Assembly (NCBI GenBank): GCA_017882455.1
Contig: JADGPL010000004.1
Span: 122,458-186,457 of the forward strand
Length of the DNA stretch: 64,000 nt
Direction: 5' to 3'
Source: Solirubrobacteraceae bacterium
GTDB lineage: Bacteria; Actinomycetota; Thermoleophilia; Solirubrobacterales; Solirubrobacteraceae
Part shown: piece by piece, positions 48,625 to 56,851 of the stretch
Numbering within the stretch: the stretch's first letter is position 1
How the letters are laid out: each line of letters opens with the position of its first letter
Translations under genes and position numbers: made by a program
Notes under the pieces: model-generated
What the model was told of the DNA's origin: nothing
What the model saw: only the letters and a program-made list of their open reading frames with translations
Database searches by the model: none

Positions 48625-50076
48625 ATGGACGCTCTCGAGAGCCTTCGCGCCCGCTTGGGCGAGCTGGCCGATCTGACATCGGTGGAGATGCTCCTCGGAT
48701 GGGACCAGCTGGTCATGATGCCGCCCGAGGGGGCTGCTGCGCGGGCGCAGCAGCTGGGCACTCTTGCTCGGCTCGCCCATGAGCGAGCCACCGCCGAGGA
48801 GATCGGCGGGTGGCTGGGGGAGCTCGACGCGAGCGATCTCGATGAGCTCAACACGGACATCGTGCGCCTGGCACGGCGCGACTGGGAGCGGGCTCGACGG
48901 GTGCCGGACGATCTCGCGGCGGAGCTTGCCCGCGCGAGCACCGATGGCCAGGAGATCTGGCGGGTGGCGCGAGAACGCGACGACTTCAAGGCCTTTGCTC
49001 CCGCGCTGGAGCGCAACGTGGAGCTCGCAAGAGCCTACGGCGCGTGTGTGGCCGAGGGAGATCAGAGCGCCTACGAGGGCCTGCTTGGCGACTACGACTT
49101 CGGGCTGGCCACGAACGATCTGCGCGACGTGTTCGGAGCTCTTGCAGCGGCGCTCGGGCCCCTGGTCGCCGAGGCGCGGATCCATTCTCCGCGCAGGACC
49201 CTGCAGGTGCCCGTCGAGGCTCAGCGGCTGGCGGTTGAGGCTACGCTCGGACGGCTGGGAGTGGAGGCGAGCAGCTGGCGGGTGGATGTCTCCGCGCATC
49301 CCTTCACGGCGTGGATGAGCCGGCGCGACACGCGGGTGACGACGCGCTACAGCGACGGCGAGGTCGAGTCGTTGTTGAGCTCGCTGCACGAGTACGGTCA
49401 CGCCCTCTACGAGCGCCAGATCGACCCGGCACTCGAGCGCACGAACCTCGGGCACGGCACCTCGATGTCGATCCACGAGTCCCAGAGCAAGCTCTGGGAG
49501 AACCACGTGGCACGCAGCCCCGCGTTCGCCGAGGTCCTGGCCGGCGAGCTGCAACTGGGCGGCTTCACAGTGACAGCTGCAGATCTGCACGCAACCCTTG
49601 TAGGCGTGGAGCCCACGGCCATACGCGTGTCCGCCGATCCGCTCACCTATCCGTTGCACATCATCCTGCGCTTCGAGCTGGAGCTCGCGCTCATCGACGG
49701 CACGTTGGCTGTGACCGACCTGCCGGACGCCTGGCGGGAAGGAATGCGCCGCCTGCTCGGAGTCGAGGTGCCCTCCGATGCGCTCGGATGCCTGCAGGAC
49801 GTGCACTGGGGCGCGGGGAGCTTCGGCTACTTTCCCAGCTATGCACTCGGATGCCTGATCGCGGCACAGCTGTGGGAGGCGATGCAGGCCGACGTTGGGG
49901 ATCTCGAGGAGCTGTTGCGCAACTGCGAAGTGACTCCGATCCAACAGTGGCTCGCAGAGCACGTGCACCGTCACGGGCGGCGGTTGGACACGATCGCGTT
50001 GGTCGAGCATGCGACCGGCCGCAGGCCGCAGATCGAGTCGTTCCTGCGCCACGTGTCACCGCTCCTCTCCGCCTGA
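48625..50076 (+). CDS. M32 metallocarboxypeptidase (Taq type)
   Basis: This 483-residue cytoplasmic zinc carboxypeptidase has the M32 family layout: LGWDQLVMMPPEGAAARAQQ near the N-terminus, the zinc motif H255-E-Y-G-H259 (LHEYGHALYE) and the third ligand E285 in SIHESQSKLWEN. The C-terminal half has DVHWGAGSFGYFPSYALG. Thermus Taq carboxypeptidase is the type member and removes most C-terminal residues except proline. Transcription likely starts at the ATG. Confidence 0.95.
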   Translation: MDALESLRARLGELADLTSVEMLLGWDQLVMMPPEGAAARAQQLGTLARLAHERATAEEIGGWLGELDASDLDELNTDIVRLARRDWERARRVPDDLAAELARASTDGQEIWRVARERDDFKAFAPALERNVELARAYGACVAEGDQSAYEGLLGDYDFGLATNDLRDVFGALAAALGPLVAEARIHSPRRTLQVPVEAQRLAVEATLGRLGVEASSWRVDVSAHPFTAWMSRRDTRVTTRYSDGEVESLLSSLHEYGHALYERQIDPALERTNLGHGTSMSIHESQSKLWENHVARSPAFAEVLAGELQLGGFTVTAADLHATLVGVEPTAIRVSADPLTYPLHIILRFELELALIDGTLAVTDLPDAWREGMRRLLGVEVPSDALGCLQDVHWGAGSFGYFPSYALGCLIAAQLWEAMQADVGDLEELLRNCEVTPIQQWLAEHVHRHGRRLDTIALVEHATGRRPQIESFLRHVSPLLSA

Positions 50077-50222
50077 GCTCGGCCCCAGAGCAGGGCACAC
50101 AACCGTGGAATCAGCCATCTAAAGGACGGGCGCCGACGGATGCGTGGGGGCGGCCGCCGGCGCCCGACTTGTTTCAGCCCGGCGGCTTGCACGGCGCCAG
50201 GGCGATGATCAGACTATCCGAA

Positions 50223-50244
50223 TCGTCAACAACTTGTCGTCAAC
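50223..50244. promoter_or_regulatory. Direct repeat TCGTCAAC x2
   Basis: TCGTCAAC occurs at 50223-50230 and 50237-50244, 14 bp apart, upstream of the XRE gene at 50289. Possible operator of that regulator. Confidence 0.35.
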
Positions 50245-50288
50245 CACATGGACTTGGCGATAGATCGCGTGACAGTCTCCCGCAGTCC

Positions 50289-50528
50289 ATGTCACCGAGA
50301 GAGTCCGCCGACCCGCGTCTTGGACGAGCGATCCGCGAGCTACGCCAGGCTGCAGGCGTGACCCAGGAAGACGTCGCCTACCACGCCGGGATCAGCACCG
50401 GCTCGCTGTCGCGGATCGAATGCTCCCTGGCGAACCCGTCATGGACCACGGTGAGGCGGATCGCGGCCGCGCTGGACGCCAGCCTCGGGGAGCTGGTGGC
50501 GGCCGTGGAGAAGCGTCCCGAGCGCTGA
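50289..50528 (+). CDS. XRE-family HTH regulator
   Basis: This 79-residue protein is essentially one cro/C1-type helix-turn-helix: LGRAIRELRQAAGVTQEDVA, GISTGSLSRIECSLANPSW and VRRIAAALDASLGELVAA. The ATG at 50289 begins eight codons before the domain. No ligand domain is present. Its 3' end overlaps the convergent DUF2600 gene by about 90 bp, so the two coding sequences share antisense DNA. Its target is unknown, though the neighbouring terpene-synthase operon is a candidate. Confidence 0.83.
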   Translation: MSPRESADPRLGRAIRELRQAAGVTQEDVAYHAGISTGSLSRIECSLANPSWTTVRRIAAALDASLGELVAAVEKRPER

Positions 50529-51608
50529 TCCCGCCGCGTGGCGGGCGGCAAAGACGAGCATGCTGGGTTTGGTCGCGGCGCCAAGCGTCTCCATGACGCC
50601 GCCTGCGGCGAGCTGGGCGGCGGTGGAGTGGGCCTGCGGGGTACTCAGGTAGAAGCTCGCCATTCCGGCCAGGATGAGAGCGTGCTCGCGGGCGTCGGGG
50701 AGCGAGCGGGTGGCAAGCAGGGCCCTACCGGCAAGCAGCTTCAGTCGCGCTGCCGTCTCCTGCGGGCTGGCGTAGTAATCCAGCAGGTTGCGCTGCCCCA
50801 CCGCCGTGTCTTCGGAGGCGTCGACGAGACTGTCCAGCAGCGAGTGAAGTGCGCCGATCCAGGGCCAGTAGGCCTGCTCGATCGCAGCGGCCTCCTCGTG
50901 GGTGAGATTCGGTCGCGCGGAGGCTGCGATCAGGGCAAAGAGCCCGAGCGAGGAGCCGGCCGATGCGGCCGTCTCCCACCAGCGCAGCCCAGTGCCTCGC
51001 GGGGTCGCTTTCAGCGCCCACCGTGCGAGGTACTCATGGCCACCGTGAGCCTCGCTCAGGTTGAGGCTCTGATAGGCGACGATTCGTCTGGTCACCCTCC
51101 GTGCCGGGTCTGCGATTGACGCGTGGGAGGGGAGCGTGCGCAGGGCGCTGCGGCAGGCATCGACGATCTCCTCGAGATACCCTGCGTCGTTGCCGCGCGA
51201 TTGCAGCGCGTAGTAGTCGCCTTGGAGCGCATCCTCATCGAGCGCGACGAGAAGCGCCTGGTGCAGGCGGCGGCTGTTGGCGATCGGGTGAGCATTGGGC
51301 TGCTCGGAGAGCGTGTCCACGTAGTCATAGACCGACTGGAAGGCGACCTGTGCGCGAACCACGCTGGCGCGTCGGCAGCGCGGGGCGAGGATGGCGAAGG
51401 CGGCGGATCCGTCGATGTTGCCGCGCTTGATGCGCTGCGCCTCCAGCGCAAGCTCCCGCAGCTCGGCGCTGGGGATGCCTTCGGCACGCCTGTGCCAGCG
51501 GTCGGTCTCGTGGCGGATCCGCGGATAGATGCCGATCCAGTATTGGGTCGCCGCCTTCAGAAAGGCTCGCGCGAGTGAGATGTAGTTGGTAACGGACTTT
51601 GCTGTCAT
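50439..51608 (-). CDS. DUF2600 terpene synthase (tetraprenyl-beta-curcumene synthase-like)
   Basis: This 389-residue protein matches the large terpene cyclase family of Bacillus YtpB, which forms beta-curcumene-type products from linear C35 or shorter diphosphates. Family signatures are FQSVYDYVDTLSEQPNAHPI, NLSEAHGGHEYLARWAL and SLLDSLVDASEDTAVGQRNL; DYVD and DSLVD are the likely metal sites. The last ~30 residues are read antisense to the XRE gene and look non-conserved. It lies 37 bp after the ABC permease gene on the same strand. Confidence 0.87.
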   Translation of the reverse strand: MTAKSVTNYISLARAFLKAATQYWIGIYPRIRHETDRWHRRAEGIPSAELRELALEAQRIKRGNIDGSAAFAILAPRCRRASVVRAQVAFQSVYDYVDTLSEQPNAHPIANSRRLHQALLVALDEDALQGDYYALQSRGNDAGYLEEIVDACRSALRTLPSHASIADPARRVTRRIVAYQSLNLSEAHGGHEYLARWALKATPRGTGLRWWETAASAGSSLGLFALIAASARPNLTHEEAAAIEQAYWPWIGALHSLLDSLVDASEDTAVGQRNLLDYYASPQETAARLKLLAGRALLATRSLPDAREHALILAGMASFYLSTPQAHSTAAQLAAGGVMETLGAATKPSMLVFAARHAAGSALGTLLHGRHQLPEAGVQRGRDPPHRGP

Positions 51609-51645
51609 CAGGACAGCATCGCGTCGGAGTGGTTTTGTCCTTTAC

Positions 51646-54213
51646 TTACTCCTGGAAACCTGCGCGAGGAGGCACACGCGTTGCTGCCAGGCCCGGAAGC
51701 GCGATTACGGCCAGCGCGACACAGATGACGCCCGCGAGTGTCAGGAGCACCAGCCCGAAGCCCAAGGAGAATGGCGCGGGAAAGCCCACCGAGAGCTTCA
51801 ACCAGCGACTGGCGAGCGCGTGTCCGTAGATGCCGAGGATCGCTCCGTCCAGGCAGCCGACGGCGAGCAGGATCGTGCTCTCTATCAACAGCGAGCGCCA
51901 CAGCTGGCGAGAGTCGAAGCCATGTGACTTCAATGACGCAAGTCGCGCTCGACGTTGCCAGATGGCGGCGCTGAGCGCCGAGGCGATGGCCAGAGCGGTT
52001 GCGATCAGCAGGAGGATGGATATCTCGCTGAGGCTCCTGATGCCCTGGCGTGCGCTTTCTTCGTAGCGCGCCTTGCGTTCGTTGAACGTCTCGACCACGA
52101 GACCCGCTCGCCCAGCAAGCGCACCCTCGACCTGGGCCTTCCCCGCCGCGGGCGTGACACCGGGCTTGAGGTTGATCTCCAGCGCCGTTGGGTCCGTGGT
52201 CTGGAAGTGGCTGCGGTAGTCGTTGTCGTTGAGGGTGATCGCCCCTGGTGCCCATCCGACGTTCGTGGTGATGGCGGCGACCCTCAGGCGCATCGCCCCT
52301 GAGGGCGAGGGCAGCGCAAAGGCATCGCCCACGCGCAGGCGACGTTCGGCGGCGAAGCCGCTCGAAACGGCCGCCCATCCGCCGCGACGAATCCGCTGGG
52401 TGGCCTGCGCCAGTTCGCCCTGCAGGAGCTGGCTGGCCTGGATCAGGGCTCGGTCTCCAGGAGGTCGAGCTCGAATCCACAGTCTGCGAGTGCCAACGTC
52501 GAGCAGCTGGCCCTGATATTCGCGCACCGAAGCGACACCCGGCTGGCGCGCGATTGCCGCCGGCGCCCCTTCGGCGTGGAAGCTGTTGACCGTGAGGAAG
52601 TTGTTGTCCGTCGTCACCCAGATGTCGGCCGGGTCGAGGTACTGCACCAGGGCCGCGTCAAGGCCCGAGAGAAGGTCGCTGCGGGCCCCTTGGATTGCGA
52701 CCATTCCGTAGAGAGCCAGCGCGGCGACGCCGGCCAGTGCAACCGACCGCGTGGCGGTCGCATCCAGTTCCACGACCGCGAGCGCGAGCATGCTGCCTTT
52801 GACACGCTCGCTCACCGGCCTGAGAGCCGCGACGACCGCCACGAACATGCAGGGAACGAGACAGAACGTGGCCAGCGCCAGCACGACACCGCCGACGATG
52901 CTGAGGCCCGGTTCCAGCAGCACGACGACTGTCACCGCCGCCACGAGCGAGACACCCAATACGCCGAATCCGACGACACTGCGGTTGCTGATGCTCTGGC
53001 CCGCCTCTCCTGACTCGTGGAGCACCGCGTCTGCCCGCCGGCCACCCCGCAGGTCGAGCAGCGGGAGCATCGAGGCGAGAACCGTGGCCAGCACTCCGCT
53101 CGCGAAGGCGAGCACGACCGTCACGAGCGAGATCACCGGCTGGGTTCCGATCGGGAACGCGGATGTCAGGTAGCTGGGCGCCTGGTGGAAGAGAGTGCGC
53201 GAGAGCAGATATCCGAGGACTATGCCGACGAGCGAGGCTGCCGCCCCGAGCATCGCGGCTTGCGAGAGCAGAATCGCGAGAACCTGGCGCGGGCCGAAGC
53301 CCTGCTGGCGCATCTCAGCCACGAAGCGCCGTCGCTCTGGGACCGTCAGCAGCATCGCGTTGAGGGCGAGCAGGAAGCCGACCATCGCGCTGATCGCGGC
53401 AAACAGCGTGGTGGACTGCGCGGTCGGGGTCTCGGCCGCTTTCAGCACCGGCAGTTCGCGATCGGCGGGCTCCACGTCCAGGCGTCCGGCGGCGATGCGC
53501 TTCATCTCTGCTTCTACCAGCCGCTGCTGGCCGGGCTTGGGCTCGACGAGGACCTGGTTGACGCGCCGTGGTTTCCCGGTGAGTTCCTGTGCGAATCCCA
53601 GCAGTCCCACGACGATCGGGCTGTCGGCCACGGGGCCAACGGTCTGGCTCCCCAGGACCGCGCGGACTTCGATCCGATGGGCGTTCCCGGCCGAGAGCAG
53701 GGTGATGTGTTCGTTGGCCTGGGCGCCGATATGTTCGGCGACCTCGGAGGGGAGCCCGAGTCCGCCGGCCACGATCAGGGCTCCCGATCCGAGGTTCCTG
53801 GTGGCGCTCCCTTCGAGTACGACCTCTGCGCCGGTGACCCCGATCAGCTGTACGGACTCTCTTCCCTTGGGGCCGACGATCACCGCGTTCTCCCGCAACA
53901 GGGGAGCGGCGACCCTGACGCCCTTGAGGAGCGCCACGCGCCTTGCGATCCGTTGTTCGAAGCCTTCAGGCGAGCGAGCGGCCAGCTGGAGGTGCGCTCT
54001 ACCAGTGACTCCATGCACGAGCTGGCTTGCAGAGCCGAGGAGGCTGGAGTTGGCAACCAGGACGCCGAAGAGCAGCGCCACGCCGATTGCGATGCCCAGG
54101 CCGGCAAGCAGCTCCTGGGCCTTGTGGTTGCTCAGACGCCAGCGGTAGAGGTCGACCAGAGCGCTGACGCGGAGCCCGAGGATCGTCGGCCGCGGCATGG
54201 CTCGCCGCCTCAT
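51646..54213 (-). CDS. ABC transporter permease, FtsX/MacB-like
   Basis: This 855-residue permease has an N-terminal membrane helix (about 36-55) followed by a large extracytoplasmic region and two FtsX-type groups of membrane helices (about 275-420 and 740-845), as in the double-FtsX exporters of Gram-positive bacteria. VPERRRFVAEMRQQGFGPRQ and RRARLASLKSHGFDSRQLWR look like the coupling helices. It should work with the two ATPases encoded upstream (4-nt overlaps). The substrate may be a lipid, peptide or terpenoid; the last is suggested only by the adjacent terpene synthase. Confidence 0.88.
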   Translation of the reverse strand: MRRRAMPRPTILGLRVSALVDLYRWRLSNHKAQELLAGLGIAIGVALLFGVLVANSSLLGSASQLVHGVTGRAHLQLAARSPEGFEQRIARRVALLKGVRVAAPLLRENAVIVGPKGRESVQLIGVTGAEVVLEGSATRNLGSGALIVAGGLGLPSEVAEHIGAQANEHITLLSAGNAHRIEVRAVLGSQTVGPVADSPIVVGLLGFAQELTGKPRRVNQVLVEPKPGQQRLVEAEMKRIAAGRLDVEPADRELPVLKAAETPTAQSTTLFAAISAMVGFLLALNAMLLTVPERRRFVAEMRQQGFGPRQVLAILLSQAAMLGAAASLVGIVLGYLLSRTLFHQAPSYLTSAFPIGTQPVISLVTVVLAFASGVLATVLASMLPLLDLRGGRRADAVLHESGEAGQSISNRSVVGFGVLGVSLVAAVTVVVLLEPGLSIVGGVVLALATFCLVPCMFVAVVAALRPVSERVKGSMLALAVVELDATATRSVALAGVAALALYGMVAIQGARSDLLSGLDAALVQYLDPADIWVTTDNNFLTVNSFHAEGAPAAIARQPGVASVREYQGQLLDVGTRRLWIRARPPGDRALIQASQLLQGELAQATQRIRRGGWAAVSSGFAAERRLRVGDAFALPSPSGAMRLRVAAITTNVGWAPGAITLNDNDYRSHFQTTDPTALEINLKPGVTPAAGKAQVEGALAGRAGLVVETFNERKARYEESARQGIRSLSEISILLLIATALAIASALSAAIWQRRARLASLKSHGFDSRQLWRSLLIESTILLAVGCLDGAILGIYGHALASRWLKLSVGFPAPFSLGFGLVLLTLAGVICVALAVIALPGLAATRVPPRAGFQE

Positions 54214-54917
54214 AGGGAGTGGGCCAGAGCGAGCTCTGCATCAAGTCCCTCTCGGAGGCGTCCGTCGCGGAGCGTGAAGACCCTCGAGGTAAATGAGATC
54301 GCCTGCGGATCATGGGTGACCAGGAGGCCGGGGATCTCTCGCTCCTCGCAGATGTCTCGCAGGAGGGCCAGGATCTCCCGGCTGCGCTTCGAGTCCAGGT
54401 TGCCCGTCGGCTCGTCGGTCAGCAGCAGTCTGGGCTCGTTGACCAAAGCCCGGGCGATTGCGATGCGTTGACGCTCGCCCATCGACAGCCGGGCCGGCGT
54501 GTGATCGAAGCGTGCCCCGAGACCGACACGCTCGAGCCACGGTCGAGCCTGCTCGCGTGCCTTGCGCAGCGTCATTCCGTCGGCCAGGAGCTTCACCGCC
54601 GCGTTGTCCAGCGCGGAGGCGCCGGAGATCAGGTGAAAAGCCTGGAAGACCAGACCGACATCGCGTCGCCGGTAGATCGCACTGTCGCCGGGAGGCAGGC
54701 GGGATATCTCCCTCCCACCGAAGTGGACACTTCCCGTATCCGGTGCCAGCAGCCCGGCTGCCAGTTCGAGCAGTGTCGTCTTGCCCGAGCCGCTTGGACC
54801 GTAGAGGGCCACGAGCTCTCCCGGATGGACGCTCAGAGAGACACCGTCGACTGCGCGTACGGTCTCACCGCCGCTTGGATAGTGCTTGATGACCTTGCGC
54901 AGCTCCAGGGAGCTCAC
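54210..54917 (-). CDS. ABC transporter ATPase, LolD/MacB type (first)
   Basis: This 235-residue ATPase has a canonical Walker A (GPSGSGKTTLLELAAG), Q loop (GLVFQAFHLISG), signature LSMGERQRIAIARAL, Walker B (LLLTDEPTGNLD) and H switch (LLVTHDP). The LSMGE signature replaces LSGGQ in one position only. This type powers FtsX-family permeases. It overlaps both the permease and the second ATPase gene by 4 nt. Confidence 0.93.
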   Translation of the reverse strand: MSSLELRKVIKHYPSGGETVRAVDGVSLSVHPGELVALYGPSGSGKTTLLELAAGLLAPDTGSVHFGGREISRLPPGDSAIYRRRDVGLVFQAFHLISGASALDNAAVKLLADGMTLRKAREQARPWLERVGLGARFDHTPARLSMGERQRIAIARALVNEPRLLLTDEPTGNLDSKRSREILALLRDICEEREIPGLLVTHDPQAISFTSRVFTLRDGRLREGLDAELALAHSL

Positions 54918-55654
54918 GGCTGCGAGCGTTTCCTCGCCGCGGTGCGCTCGGGAAACGGGACGAGTGTTCCGCGCTCATCGCTCGGGCGCAGCTTGCCGCT
55001 CCCGAGCGACATCAACCGTCGCGCTTTGCGGATCGGCGCGATGTCTTCGGAGGCGATCACGACCGCAAGGCCGCTGCTGCCTCCGAGCGAGCGCAGCAGA
55101 TCGAAGAGCTCGGCGCCGTCGCTCGGTCGGGGCAGCACCGCCGGTTCGTCGACGAGCAGCACCCGCGGCTCATGGACGAGTATCTGTGCGAGCGCCACTC
55201 GGATTCGCTCGCTCTGCGAGAGCCGAGCCGCCGGCACATGCGCCCACTGAGCCGCGCCGACGCGCTCGAGTGCCTTCCATGCAGGGTGCCTCGCCTCGTG
55301 GAGGCTCATGCCGTCACTGAGCAAGGGAAGCGCAACGTGCTCGACCGCCGGGTTGTTGCGTTCGGGACGCCAGTCGGATGAGAGCAGCCCGATGCCGTTG
55401 CGACGCTGCAGCGCGGCGCGGCGATCGGGGGACATGCTTGTCATCTCGTGGCCGTCGAACCACACGGAGCCCGCATCGGGGAGCTCGCGTCCCGCGGCGA
55501 CCCGCAGCAGGGTCGTCTTGCCGGAGCGCCGCATTCCCCAGATGCCGACGAAGTCGCCGGCGTCGACCTGGAGCGAGAGATCTTCGAGGACGGTCGTGTG
55601 CCCACGGCCTTCGGGGAAGCGCTTGGTGAGGTGCTCGAGCGAGAGGAGGCTCAT
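54914..55654 (-). CDS. ABC transporter ATPase with altered signature (second)
   Basis: This 246-residue ATPase has a Walker A of form GMRRSGKTTL, a D-loop region LLVDEPAVLPRPS (Walker B) and an ABC signature reading RLSQSERIRVALAQIL, where the usual glycines are replaced. The H-switch position reads VVIASED and lacks the histidine. It may therefore be a degenerate, regulatory partner of the canonical ATPase. The ATG at 55654 follows the padR stop region and overlaps it by 4 nt. Confidence 0.85.
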   Translation of the reverse strand: MSLLSLEHLTKRFPEGRGHTTVLEDLSLQVDAGDFVGIWGMRRSGKTTLLRVAAGRELPDAGSVWFDGHEMTSMSPDRRAALQRRNGIGLLSSDWRPERNNPAVEHVALPLLSDGMSLHEARHPAWKALERVGAAQWAHVPAARLSQSERIRVALAQILVHEPRVLLVDEPAVLPRPSDGAELFDLLRSLGGSSGLAVVIASEDIAPIRKARRLMSLGSGKLRPSDERGTLVPFPERTAARKRSQP

Positions 55655-56250
55655 CGACCCTGCTGGGCTGAGCGCTCGGCGAGGAACTCCTCGATCCAAC
55701 GCCGTGCGAGCGCGATCCATCTCAAATCTGCCTGCAGGCTCTCGTCGACCGCCACCCGGGTCAGGTTCATCGCCAGACCGACCCACGAGCCCATGGGCAC
55801 CTCGGCTTCAGAGCTCCTGCGGAGCATCTCGAAGCAGTCGCGCTCGTAGGCATCGAGGGCGCGCAGCAGGTGAGGCGCGTCATGCGCCCTGGAGAGTGCG
55901 ATTCTCGCCTGCAGCTCGACGCGCATGGGCTCCCTCGTGGCCGGGCTCTCCATCCACGCCTCCAGCGCCGCACTGGCGCGATCGGTCGCCGAGTACACAC
56001 GCTGGCCTTCCGCGACTCCGTGGAAGGTCACCTTGGCCGCCGAGGAGACCAGGCCATCCTCGACGAGCCGTTCGAGCGCGCCGTAGACGCTCTGTCTCGT
56101 CACCCGCCAGGCCGGTCCGAGGCGCCGCTCCACGAGCGTTGCGAGCCGATATCCGCTGAGCGGCTCACCCTCGTTGACCAGCAGCGCCAGCAGCGCACCG
56201 CGCAACGGCGATCCACTCGCGTGCCTCCTATCGGAAGTCCCTTGCGGCAT
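55651..56250 (-). CDS. PadR-family transcriptional regulator
   Basis: This ~199-residue regulator has an N-terminal winged helix (LRGALLALLVNEGEPLSGYR, VTRQSVYGALERLVEDGLV) and a C-terminal helical dimerisation part. PadR regulators usually repress adjacent ABC or phenolic-acid genes. It is the first gene of an operon with both ATPases and the permease. GAGGAGA lies almost against the ATG at 56250, so an earlier start, for example GTG at 56343, is possible. Confidence 0.87.
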   Translation of the reverse strand: MPQGTSDRRHASGSPLRGALLALLVNEGEPLSGYRLATLVERRLGPAWRVTRQSVYGALERLVEDGLVSSAAKVTFHGVAEGQRVYSATDRASAALEAWMESPATREPMRVELQARIALSRAHDAPHLLRALDAYERDCFEMLRRSSEAEVPMGSWVGLAMNLTRVAVDESLQADLRWIALARRWIEEFLAERSAQQGR

Positions 56251-56377
56251 TCTCCTCGTCTCACCCGGCCGGCGAACTCGACACGATACGCCAATCGGCG
56301 GCGGCGCGTTGGTTGACGCAAACTGTTCCGACAAGCTGGTCACGCCGCTTAGTCACGGCAATCAGCAATGTCTTCTG

Positions 56378-56406
56378 TTGACAACCCGTCACGTGTGACC
56401 TAGGCG
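56378..56406 (+). promoter_or_regulatory. Promoter with palindrome between -35 and -10
   Basis: TTGACA (56378-56383) and TAGGCG (56401-56406) are 17 bp apart. GTCAC-GT-GTGAC (56388-56399) is a palindrome between them, where a bound repressor would block polymerase. It faces the HTH gene at 56438, in the divergent region next to padR. Confidence 0.55.
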
Positions 56407-56437
56407 CCGACACCGATCGCGACGATGATCGCGTGTC

Positions 56438-56851
56438 GTGACAGGAGACCCACACATCGACTCCTCGAACGCGTCGAGGAGCGTGGCGGACGCCGGTGAG
56501 CAATCGGTTCGAATCGAGCTCTCAGACGCTCAGGTCGATCAGATAATCCGTGCCGCAGCCGACACCGGCAGCATGGCGCTGCTGCTCACGGGGCTCGGAG
56601 ACTCGCGCGAGGATCTGGAGAAGGCTCAGCGCCAAGTTGGAGACACTGAGGCGAATCTGTCGTCTTCACTGCTGTCGGGACTGCTCGTGCTCGCGGCATT
56701 CCCAGCGGACGGAAGCTCCCTTGGCAATGCGGAGGTGGCGCGGATGATGGGAATGAACCCAAGCACCGCCCACCGCTACATCACGACCCTCGTGGTTGCG
56801 GGCCTGCTCGAGCGGGACCCTGGCACTCGGCGTTACCGGCTCTCCCGATGA
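56438..56851 (+). CDS. IclR-type winged-helix DNA-binding protein, short
   Basis: This 137-residue protein ends in a winged-helix like the IclR N-terminal domain: SGLLVLAAFPADGSSLGNAE, MGMNPSTAHRYITTLVVAGL and ERDPGTRRYRLSR. The IclR effector domain is absent. The first ~75 residues hold a helical stretch (SDAQVDQIIRAAADTGSMA and DSREDLEKAQRQVG). The stop overlaps the next start by 4 nt, so the next protein may act with it as a separate-chain effector. Target unknown. Confidence 0.75.
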   Translation: MTGDPHIDSSNASRSVADAGEQSVRIELSDAQVDQIIRAAADTGSMALLLTGLGDSREDLEKAQRQVGDTEANLSSSLLSGLLVLAAFPADGSSLGNAEVARMMGMNPSTAHRYITTLVVAGLLERDPGTRRYRLSR

